Shown here: positions 55,874 to 63,128 of the stretch, in pieces
How the letters are laid out: each line of letters begins with the position of its first letter
Position numbering within the stretch: position 1 is the stretch's first letter
NCBI RefSeq assembly: GCF_000519265.1
Contig: NZ_KI912608.1
Span: 1,669,582-1,733,581 of the forward strand
DNA length: 64,000 nucleotides
Origin: Desulfonatronum lacustre DSM 10312
Lineage (GTDB): Bacteria; Desulfobacterota; Desulfovibrionia; Desulfovibrionales; Desulfonatronaceae
Direction of reading: 5' to 3'
Notes under the pieces: model-generated
What the model saw: the letters and a program-made list of their open reading frames with translations, nothing else
The model's database searches: none
Told to the model about the DNA's origin: nothing
Translations under genes and position numbers: made by a program

Positions 55874-56590
55874 ATGGATCGCCCCATGGCCGCCAAAACC
55901 ACCTCCCCGACTCCGCCGACACCGGACCAGATTACCGCCCTGGCCGCCGACCTCGGTCGGACGCTGACCACGGAGCAAGCTCTGGGATTAAGCCGGTATC
56001 TCGGGCTGCTGCTCCAGTGGAATCAACGCATGAATCTGGTCGGACCCGGTGATTGGAGGACCGTCCTGACGGACCTGGTGGCGGACAGTTGGCTGTTGGC
56101 CGATTTTTTGGACACCCTGCCCCTGCTGAAAAACGCTCCGGATAGCCCCACGGGTAATCAACCGAAAAAACCTCTGGCCGTGGATCTGGGCGCCGGGGCC
56201 GGGCTGCCCGGCCTGCCCTTGCGGCTGTTCTGGCCGCAGGGAACGTATCATCTGGTGGAAATCCGCCGCAAGCGCACGGCCTTTCTGCTCCAGGCCGTCG
56301 CGGCCATGGGGCTGCGCCGGACCATGGTTCGACCGGAACGGGCCGAACAGGCCTTGCCCGCCCTGGCTCCCGTGGATCTGTGCCTGAGCCGGGCCTTTCT
56401 GCCCTGGCCCCGACTTCTGGAATTGGTCCGCCCCTGGCTGGCACCCAAGGGGCTGGTCCTGATCATGGCCAACGAGACCCCGCCCGAACCCCTTCCGGAA
56501 GGCTGGTCCCTTCAGGCCGCCCGGGGCTATCCTTCCGGCGACAAAAACCGTTATTTCTGGTCCTTGGCCGCCGCCGTCATCTCCAGATAG
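55874..56590 (+). CDS. rsmG: 16S rRNA (guanine527-N7)-methyltransferase
   Basis: 238 residues with the GidB/RsmG pattern: LLQWNQRMNLVG, VDLGAGAGLPGLPLRLFWP (SAM-binding) and VEIRRKRTAFL. It methylates G527 of 16S rRNA using SAM. A second ATG four codons in (MAAKTT) may be the true start. Its last 40 bases overlap, on the other strand, a small ORF at 56551. Confidence 0.92.
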   Translation: MDRPMAAKTTSPTPPTPDQITALAADLGRTLTTEQALGLSRYLGLLLQWNQRMNLVGPGDWRTVLTDLVADSWLLADFLDTLPLLKNAPDSPTGNQPKKPLAVDLGAGAGLPGLPLRLFWPQGTYHLVEIRRKRTAFLLQAVAAMGLRRTMVRPERAEQALPALAPVDLCLSRAFLPWPRLLELVRPWLAPKGLVLIMANETPPEPLPEGWSLQAARGYPSGDKNRYFWSLAAAVISR

Positions 56591-56769
56591 GAGCCTTTGA
56601 AAATGGCCTCCGTGGCCGCGGCGTCCGCGGCCTCGCCCAGGTCCATCAACGTTTCCAGGAATTCCAGGATCACGAACCGATCGTTCTCGCATCCGTCCTG
56701 AAAATCCTGAACCAACCGGCCGCTGGAAAGCAGTTCCTCGATTTCCCGCAAACAGTCCATGGGAAGCAT
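56551..56769 (-). CDS. Small acidic hypothetical protein
   Basis: 72 residues (MLPMDCLREIEELLSSGRL...), acidic, helical, with no recognised family. Codon use is like a real gene and an AAGGCACGACA stretch precedes the ATG, but it is short and overlaps the rsmG end tail-to-tail by 40 bp. Function unknown. Confidence 0.5.
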   Translation of the reverse strand: MLPMDCLREIEELLSSGRLVQDFQDGCENDRFVILEFLETLMDLGEAADAAATEAIFKGSYLEMTAAAKDQK

Positions 56770-56905
56770 TGTCGTGCCTTGGTGATCCTTGCTGATATTT
56801 ATTTGAGATTCGGATAGACGTAAAAAACGAGTATCATGGCAGGAAACAGCCGTGGCGTAAAGAGCGCCGCACGTCTTTTCGCCGACAATAACGGGGGAAA
56901 AAATG

Positions 56906-56984
56906 AACCACGGGGCACACGGGGATCAGGGGGCGGACATGAACCAGACTGCCTTTCCCCGTGCTCCCCCTGCGCCCCGTGGTT
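56906..56984. repeat. Palindromic element with AACCACGGGGC ends
   Basis: AACCACGGGGC (56906-56916) and GCCCCGTGGTT (56974-56984) are exact inverse copies. ACGGGGATC/GGGGG on the left faces CCCCGTG/CCCCC on the right. It lies between the small ORF and the lysozyme-inhibitor gene, just after that gene's stop. Confidence 0.75.
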
Positions 56985-56991
56985 ACCTTCT

Positions 56992-57363
56992 TTACAATTC
57001 CCGGCATCCCTCAAGATACAGCCGCCAGCCCCCGTCATCCCCGCGTTTCTCCAAAAAGCCTTCCCGGCCCTTGACCCACCAGACGTACTCCCGTTCATCG
57101 GTATACCTGGACCCCGAAGCCGAAAGAGCACTGGGCAAGGTGACCATCTCGCCGTCCGGCATATCCAAGCGAACGAAATGCAGCGTCTTGTCGGAGAGTA
57201 CATAATAGCTGGCCGTGAGCCGTGCTTCGCCGATACAGAGGTACGCGACCTCGGAGATCGGAACCGCGGTCAGTTCGCCAAGATCACGTCCGCCCCGATT
57301 CCAGATGCAACCGGCAATCAGCAGGCCGGCCAAGCAGGTGAAGACTCCGACTGTCCGTATCAT
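56992..57363 (-). CDS. MliC-family lysozyme-inhibitor-like lipoprotein
   Basis: 123 residues. The start is placed at MIRTVGVFTC, because AAGGAGCGGAGC precedes it; a start six codons earlier is possible. The signal ends in the lipobox LIAGC. The mature part shows the MliC pattern: VAYLCIGEARLTASYY, TLPSALSASGSRYTDE, YVWWVKGREGFLEKR and a closing Cys (LEGC). MliC proteins sit in the outer membrane and block C-type lysozyme through a conserved SGxxY loop, here SGSRY. The assignment is by pattern only. Confidence 0.78.
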   Translation of the reverse strand: MIRTVGVFTCLAGLLIAGCIWNRGGRDLGELTAVPISEVAYLCIGEARLTASYYVLSDKTLHFVRLDMPDGEMVTLPSALSASGSRYTDEREYVWWVKGREGFLEKRGDDGGWRLYLEGCREL

Positions 57364-57419
57364 GCTCCGCTCCTTATTCATCTCTCCTGCCGGTCTTCCC
57401 AAGATCGCGTCGAGAAATA

Positions 57420-58442
57420 TTACCAGCCAAGCAAATAGGCAAAGATCAACGGCGCGACGATGGTCGCGTCGGACTCGATAATGAACTTCGGCGTGTCCAC
57501 GCCCAATTTGCCCCAGGTGATCTTCTCGTTAGGGATGGCCCCGGAATAGGAGCCATAGCTGGTGGTGCTGTCGCTGATCTGGCAGAAATACCCCCACAGC
57601 GGAACATCCGTCCGCTCCATGTCCTGGTGAAGCATGGGCACCACGCAGATCGGGAAGTCCCCGGCGATTCCCCCGCCGATCTGAAACATGCCCAGGGGAT
57701 TTTGCTTCGTGGTCTGGGTGTAGTGATCCGCCAGCCAGGTCATATACTCGATCCCGGTGCGCACGGTGTGCACGTTTTTGACCTCGCCCCGCAGCACGGC
57801 CGCGGCGTACATGTTGCCCAAGGTGGAATCCTCCCAACCCGGCACGACCATGGGCACGTTCTTTTCCATGGCCGCCAGCATCCAGGAATCCTTCGGATCA
57901 ATCTGGTAGGACGGAGCCAGGTCTCCGGCGGCCAGGATCTGGCGGAAGAACTCATGAGGAAAGTAGCGCTCCCCCTTGGCGTCCGCCGCGGCCCAGACCT
58001 GGAGCATGGCCTTCTCGATCCGCCGCATGGCCTCCATTTCCGGGATACAGGTGTCCGTGACCCGATTCATGTGCCGGGCCAGCAGTTCCGCTTCGTCCTG
58101 GGGGGTGAGGTCCCGATAATTGGGCACCCGTTCGTAAAAATCGTGGGCCACGAGATTGAAGATGTCCTCCTCCAGATTGGCCCCGGTGCAGACGATCAGA
58201 TGCACCTTGTCCCGACGGATCATCTCGGCCAGGGACAACCCCAGCTCAGCGGTGCTCATGGCCCCGGCCAGGGTGATCATCATCTTCCCGCCGTCGGCCA
58301 GAAAATCGTCGTAGGCCCTTGCCGCGTCGATTAAGGCCGCTGCGTTGAAATGCCGATAATGGTGCGTAATGAACGATCCCACCGGTCCGAGTTTGGCGGT
58401 ATCGCTTGATTTCTTGGATATCGTACTCTCAGCCGAACACAT
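57420..58442 (-). CDS. Deoxyhypusine synthase-like protein 2
   Basis: 340 residues starting MCSAESTISKK, with AAGGAGACTTGGTC before the ATG. Family features: GSFITHHYRHFNAAAL, MITLAGAMSTAELGLSLAEMI, FQIGGGIAGDFPICVVP and NEKITWGKL with the active-site-like lysine in the Glu-x3-Trp-x-Lys arrangement. It differs strongly from the protein at 50085, so the two are separate subgroups and not a recent duplication. Bacterial members of this subgroup are thought to form homospermidine-type polyamines; the substrate is unproven here. Confidence 0.88.
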   Translation of the reverse strand: MCSAESTISKKSSDTAKLGPVGSFITHHYRHFNAAALIDAARAYDDFLADGGKMMITLAGAMSTAELGLSLAEMIRRDKVHLIVCTGANLEEDIFNLVAHDFYERVPNYRDLTPQDEAELLARHMNRVTDTCIPEMEAMRRIEKAMLQVWAAADAKGERYFPHEFFRQILAAGDLAPSYQIDPKDSWMLAAMEKNVPMVVPGWEDSTLGNMYAAAVLRGEVKNVHTVRTGIEYMTWLADHYTQTTKQNPLGMFQIGGGIAGDFPICVVPMLHQDMERTDVPLWGYFCQISDSTTSYGSYSGAIPNEKITWGKLGVDTPKFIIESDATIVAPLIFAYLLGW

Positions 58443-58596
58443 GACCAAGTCTCCTTTGAAACAAAAAGTAGGGTGAATTGCCGATTGCGGCATACGTCAT
58501 GCTTGGGATAGTCGGTGCCAAGACTTCCGTCAATTTTCGAGGCGCTTCAGTCCTGGGCTGATTTCCTCTCGGAAGCAACGGAGAGAACAACATCAA

Positions 58597-58703
58597 GCGA
58601 AATCGAAATCGCTATCGAAATCGGAAGAAAAACTGTGCATCATCGGGATTACGTCATCTTCTTGGCCATGAAGTTCGATTTCGATCACGATTTCGATTTC
58701 GTT
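58597..58703. repeat. Hexanucleotide palindrome H (subfamily III)
   Basis: Left arm GAAATC x2/GCTATC/GAAATC, loop AAGAAAAACTGTGCATCATCG...ACGTCATCTTCTTGG, right arm GATTTC/GATCAC/GATTTC x2. Loop and right arm parallel element E. It occupies the divergent gap between deoxyhypusine-synthase-like gene 2 and the UbiD gene (58443-58786), which holds no other feature. Confidence 0.85.
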
Positions 58704-58786
58704 TAAGATCCACTCCGGATATGGAATCGGGGAAGTGCAAGGCTCCGAATCTGGACGCTGCAAGCACGGTCGCGTACAAGACCGTC

Positions 58787-60649
58787 ATGGGATACGACAC
58801 GCTGCAAGCATGCATTCGCGATTTGGAGGCTGCCGGAAGACTGGTCCGGCTGGACGTGGCGGTGGACCCGTACCTGGAAGCCGGGGTCATCCAGCGCCGA
58901 GTCTACCAGGCCGGAGGACCGGCCCTGCTCTTCACCAGGGTCAAAGGCTGCCGCTTCCCCATGCTGGGCAACCTATTCGGTACCCTCGACCGAGCCAGAT
59001 ACATCTTCCGGGACACCCTCCCGGCCCTGGATAAACTGGTCAGGCTGAAGGTCGATCCGAGCGAGGCGCTCCGAGCCCCCTGGAAATATCTGGGACTGGT
59101 TCGCACCCTGTGGAACGCCCGGCCGAAGTACGTGACCAACGGGCCGATCCTGGCCGAAAACTGCGCCCTGTCCGACCTGCCCAACCAGGTTTCCTGGCCC
59201 AGGGACGGCGGAGCCTTCGTCACCCTACCCCAAGTCTACTCCGAAAGCCCGGGCAGGCCAGGCCAAAACAATTGGATGCATTCCAACCTGGGCATGTACC
59301 GGGTCCAGTTCTCCGGCGGGCGGTACGCTCCCGACCGGGAAGCGGGCCTGCACTACCAGATCCACCGGGGCATCGGGGTGCACCATGCCGAGGCTTTGCA
59401 GCGCGGCCTGCCGTTGCGGGTGAACGTGTTCATCGGCGGACCGCCGGCCATGACCCTGGCCGCGGTGATGCCCCTGCCCGAGGGTATGCCGGAACTCAGC
59501 TTCGCCGGGATGCTCGGCGGCGGCAGACTGGAACTGGTCCGCTCCGCAAACGGTCTTCCCATGCCTGCTCAGGCCGACTTCTGCATCTCCGGCGTGGTCA
59601 AAGACGCCCAAACCCTGCCCGAAGGTCCCTTCGGCGACCACCTTGGCTACTACAGCCTGGAGCACGACTTCCCGGTGCTCACCGTGGACCGGGTTTATCA
59701 CCGCCCGGACGCGGTCTGGCCTTTCACTACCGTAGGCCGCCCGCCCCAGGAAGACACCACCTTCGGCGCGCTGATCCACGAACTCACCGGTGACGCCATT
59801 CCGACCGTGCTCCCGGGAGTCCGGGCCGTGCATGCCGTGGACGCAGCCGGGGTGCATCCCCTGCTCCTGGCCCTGGGCAGCGAGCGCTACGTACCCTATG
59901 ATTCGGAGCGGGCTCCCCGGGAACTGCTCACCCAGGCCAACGCCATTCTCGGCCAGGGCCAACTCTCCCTGGCCAAATATCTGCTCATCGCCGACCGAGC
60001 CGACGACTCCCGTCTGGACATCCACGACATCGCCAATTTCTTCCGCCATGTCTTGGCGCGGGTGGATTGGACCCGGGATCTGCACTTCCAGACCCGAACC
60101 ACCGTGGACACCCTGGACTACTCCGGTCTGGGGCTGAACGAAGGCTCCAAGGTGGTGATCGCCGCTGCCGGCCCGCCCCACAGGACCCTGCCCACGTCTT
60201 TTCCCAGCGACCTCCACCTACCGGATGGTTTTGGCTCGCCCCAGGTCTGCGCACCGGACGTCCTGGCCGGAATCCTCGTCATCCAGGGACCACCCTGCAC
60301 CCGGACCCGGCACGCCCAGGACCCGATCATGGCCGAATTCTGCCACGAACTGCACACCAGAGGGCAACTCCCGGACTGGCCGCTGATCATCGTGGCCGAC
60401 GACAGCGCCTTTGTCGCCCGAACCCTGAACAACTTCATCTGGACCACCTTCACCCGCTCCGACCCAGCCTGCGACATCTATGGAGCAGGCGAAACCATGA
60501 CCTGCAAACACTGGGGCTGCCCCGGCCCCCTGGTCATCGACGCCCGAGCCAAACCCCACCACGCCCCGGCCTTGGAACCGGATCCGGAAGTGGAAAAAAG
60601 AGTGGATATGCTCGCGGCCAAGGGAGGGCCGCTGGCGGGATTGTGGTGA
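58787..60649 (+). CDS. UbiD-family decarboxylase
   Basis: 620 residues from MGYDTLQACIRDLEAAG, the usual UbiD N-terminus; an ATG 22 codons earlier (58721) is possible but adds an untypical leader. Features: NNWMHSNLGMYRVQF, HRGIGVHHAEAL, VFIGGPPAMTLAAVMPLPEG, EGPFGDHLGYYS and TMTCKHWGCPG. UbiD enzymes use prenylated FMN to (de)carboxylate aromatic or unsaturated acids. The ubiX partner is not in the window. The group is the longer menaquinone/UbiD-like type; the substrate is unknown. Confidence 0.88.
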   Translation: MGYDTLQACIRDLEAAGRLVRLDVAVDPYLEAGVIQRRVYQAGGPALLFTRVKGCRFPMLGNLFGTLDRARYIFRDTLPALDKLVRLKVDPSEALRAPWKYLGLVRTLWNARPKYVTNGPILAENCALSDLPNQVSWPRDGGAFVTLPQVYSESPGRPGQNNWMHSNLGMYRVQFSGGRYAPDREAGLHYQIHRGIGVHHAEALQRGLPLRVNVFIGGPPAMTLAAVMPLPEGMPELSFAGMLGGGRLELVRSANGLPMPAQADFCISGVVKDAQTLPEGPFGDHLGYYSLEHDFPVLTVDRVYHRPDAVWPFTTVGRPPQEDTTFGALIHELTGDAIPTVLPGVRAVHAVDAAGVHPLLLALGSERYVPYDSERAPRELLTQANAILGQGQLSLAKYLLIADRADDSRLDIHDIANFFRHVLARVDWTRDLHFQTRTTVDTLDYSGLGLNEGSKVVIAAAGPPHRTLPTSFPSDLHLPDGFGSPQVCAPDVLAGILVIQGPPCTRTRHAQDPIMAEFCHELHTRGQLPDWPLIIVADDSAFVARTLNNFIWTTFTRSDPACDIYGAGETMTCKHWGCPGPLVIDARAKPHHAPALEPDPEVEKRVDMLAAKGGPLAGLW

Positions 60650-60705
60650 ACCTCAGAGCCGGGTTACAGGCGACACCTTTGCTTCCCTACATTGCGAGTG
60701 GCAAT

Positions 60706-61098
60706 ATGACGCGAGACGAGCATATACTCTACTGGCTGCAAGAATCCGACAAAGATTGTTCCGTCATGACCAGCCTTTTGGATAATGGTCATTTCACTTG
60801 GGCACTTTTTGTCGGCCATCTAGTCCTTGAAAAACTTCTCAAGGCAATTTACGTACAAAATATTGACAAAGAAGTTCCGCGTATTCACCATCTGCTCAAA
60901 ATAGCCCGAGATGCAGGTTTAGAAATGACAGTTGATCAGGAAAATTTTCTACTTGAGGTGACGACATACAACATCAAAGGGAGATATCCGGATTACAAGA
61001 AGCAATTTGCACGCAAGGCAGGTCTTGATTTCACATTACAAAGAGTAGCCCAGATAAAGGAGATGCGTCGATGGCTCAAAAACAAATTGCAGCGCTGA
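60706..61098 (+). CDS. HEPN-domain protein
   Basis: 130 residues with the HEPN pattern: a helix bundle with WALFVGHLVLEKLLKAIYV and VPRIHHLLKIARDAG. The DNA is clearly AT-richer than its neighbours, suggesting acquisition. It overlaps the following nucleotidyltransferase gene by 28 bp. HEPN/MNT pairs act as toxin-antitoxin modules in which MNT modifies HEPN. The RxxxxxH ribonuclease motif of toxic HEPNs is not clear here, so it may be the substrate-handling kind. Confidence 0.82.
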   Translation: MTRDEHILYWLQESDKDCSVMTSLLDNGHFTWALFVGHLVLEKLLKAIYVQNIDKEVPRIHHLLKIARDAGLEMTVDQENFLLEVTTYNIKGRYPDYKKQFARKAGLDFTLQRVAQIKEMRRWLKNKLQR

Positions 61099-61394
61099 TC
61101 GAAAATAGCATCAAAGAGTATATACAGATACTACGTAAAAATAGTGTTCCGATCCAAAGCTTATATCTTTTTGGTTCTCATGCAAAAGGAACGGCCAAGG
61201 CAGACAGTGACATTGACCTGGCCGTCTTCTGGGACAAGGATGAGATTGACGGTTATGATGAAGACGTACGCTTAATGAAACTAACACGGCAGATGAACGT
61301 ATGCATCGAGCCTCATTCGTTTTCACGCAAAGACCTTGAACATCCGGACCCATTTGTTCAAGAGATCATGGCAACCGGTGCACGGCTCATTTAG
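61071..61394 (+). CDS. MNT-type nucleotidyltransferase
   Basis: 107 residues with the minimal nucleotidyltransferase motif LFGSHAKGTAKADSDIDLAVF (GS plus DxD). A clear AAGGAG lies eight bases before the ATG, inside the HEPN gene. MNT antitoxins neutralise HEPN partners by adding AMP. It shares the AT-rich composition of its partner. Its stop is 57 bp from the convergent cheZ stop. Confidence 0.88.
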   Translation: MAQKQIAALIENSIKEYIQILRKNSVPIQSLYLFGSHAKGTAKADSDIDLAVFWDKDEIDGYDEDVRLMKLTRQMNVCIEPHSFSRKDLEHPDPFVQEIMATGARLI

Positions 61395-61451
61395 GAGCAT
61401 GAAACAAGAGCACGATTCAGACAGTCATCTCAAGAGAGTCCGAGCTTTGAT

Positions 61452-62183
61452 CTAATCCAGCCCAAGCTGGGCCAGCAGATCGTCTACGTCGTTCTGGTTG
61501 GTCGTGGTTTGCGGGCCTTTGAGGTCCGAGGCTTTTTGTTTGGCTTCGGTGTTCAGGGTCTGGAAGTCCTTTTCCGGCTCCTCGTCAATTCCTTTGATTT
61601 TCAACCCCGTGGCCACGAACAGTTCCGTGGTGATCCGTTCCACCTGCTTGATGGCGGTAATGATCTTCTTGATCCGCTGGCCGGTCAGATCCTGGAAGGA
61701 CAGAGCGGTCATGATCCGCATGAAGTCCTCGCTCAGGCGCTGGTTGGTGGCGATCAGGGCGTTCACGTCCGCGGCCCTGGCCCCGCCGCTGCGGAATCGC
61801 TCCAGGATCGCGGTCATCTCGGCCTGCAACTCCATCTGATCTTCCACAATGTCCATGACCTGGACCGCGGCCTGCTCCGTGGCCTTGAGAATCTCGTCGA
61901 GTTGATCCGAGGCTTCGGAGATCAGGGCGGAGGTCTGCCCGTCCACGATCGGAGCCTGTCCATCGTATTTCTTGGCTTCGGCGATTTCCTTGTAGATTTG
62001 CTTCAACCCGTCTTGCAATTCCGCGTTCAGGGTCCGGTAGAACTCACCTTGCATCAGAGATCGGCTGATGTTCTTCTGCAATTCTCTTTCCAGAGCCTGG
62101 ACCATGGTTCCGCGTAATTCTTCGGAAATACGCGCGGCAATCCGATCCATGACCCGATCAGCCATTTCATCATTGCTGAGCAT
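61452..62183 (-). CDS. cheZ: CheY-P phosphatase CheZ
   Basis: 243 residues from MLSNDEMADRVM, where AGGAG precedes the ATG; earlier starts are less likely. The core has SFQDLTGQRIKK, matching the catalytic Asp and Gln segment of CheZ. The C-terminus ends NDVDDLLAQLGLD, the CheY-P docking helix. It removes phosphate from CheY-P and resets flagellar signalling. It lies about 37 kb from cheA, beside an SH3 membrane protein and not in the che cluster. Confidence 0.93.
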   Translation of the reverse strand: MLSNDEMADRVMDRIAARISEELRGTMVQALERELQKNISRSLMQGEFYRTLNAELQDGLKQIYKEIAEAKKYDGQAPIVDGQTSALISEASDQLDEILKATEQAAVQVMDIVEDQMELQAEMTAILERFRSGGARAADVNALIATNQRLSEDFMRIMTALSFQDLTGQRIKKIITAIKQVERITTELFVATGLKIKGIDEEPEKDFQTLNTEAKQKASDLKGPQTTTNQNDVDDLLAQLGLD

Positions 62184-62264
62184 GGTGCTCCTCGCTGTGT
62201 TGCGGCCCATTAACCGTGCTCGCGTACGGCGTTCAGGCCTTGTGTTGTTCAAATTGCTTCGCGA

Positions 62265-62948
62265 TCAGGTATATTGCAGGGTATTCCGCCGCTTGCCCTG
62301 CAAACGCCCGGTGATCACTCCGGCCAGCCAAGCCACCAAGAAGACCGCTCCGCCGGCGAGAAACCAGTAAAAACGGTCCCAGGACTTCAACTTGCTGTTT
62401 TCTTGGCGCAAGGTCTCGACCTCGACCTGAATATCGGCCAAGTCAGCCACTGTCTGATCGTAACGTTGCCGCAAATCGAGAACATTGGACGCATCCAACT
62501 GGAGAGCTGCATATTCACGGTCCAGATCCAGAAGCTTGTTGGAGGTTTCGGATAAGGTTTCCAAGAGGTTCCGGTTAACCTCTTCCAGTTCGGCGATCCG
62601 TCCCAGAGCCCCGCTGGATGCTGCATAAAGTTCATCATATTCCTCGCGAAGCTCCTGATATTTCAACGATACCGGAAGTTCCGCGCTGGTGAAGCGTTTC
62701 AGCACCCATCCTTCAATGCCGTTCGGACCGCGGACCCGCAACCATCCCGACTGTTCGGTCAAAGCTTCCATTTTCGCCCCGGCGGGGAGCATCTGAAGAA
62801 TCCGATGTTCAGTGGATGGTCCGGCTCGTTTGGAAATCTCCCGGACATCGGACACGTACACGGTTTCCGCCGTGGCAGTGCTCGGGGGGAAGGCAACGAC
62901 GATTACCAGGACGACGGCGACAAACAGCATGATCAGACAGCTTTTCAT
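62265..62948 (-). CDS. SH3-domain and C-terminal anchor protein
   Basis: 227 residues: an N-terminal signal or membrane segment (about 4-27, cleavage near ATAET), a bacterial SH3 domain (about 28-92, VSDVREISKRAGPSTEHRIL, SGWLRVRGPNGIEGWV), a coiled coil (about 95-190) and a C-terminal membrane helix (about 193-213) with a basic tail. This is the YgiM/TIGR04211 architecture. SH3b domains usually contact the cell wall; the exact role is unknown. It precedes cheZ by about 80 bp. Confidence 0.87.
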   Translation of the reverse strand: MKSCLIMLFVAVVLVIVVAFPPSTATAETVYVSDVREISKRAGPSTEHRILQMLPAGAKMEALTEQSGWLRVRGPNGIEGWVLKRFTSAELPVSLKYQELREEYDELYAASSGALGRIAELEEVNRNLLETLSETSNKLLDLDREYAALQLDASNVLDLRQRYDQTVADLADIQVEVETLRQENSKLKSWDRFYWFLAGGAVFLVAWLAGVITGRLQGKRRNTLQYT

Positions 62949-63128
62949 CGGTGAACCTCAGTAAAATAATGGGCTTGGGTATACGAAACGCGTCTTTTCG
63001 TAACACTGAACCATGCCCAAAGACAACGCGTCCAACCACTCTTTTCCCGGGCGAACCGGTGGGATCAGGCATGCAAACCACCCATTTTCACGGCACGGAA
63101 CGTATCTCGCCGCGACAGCATTTCCGAC

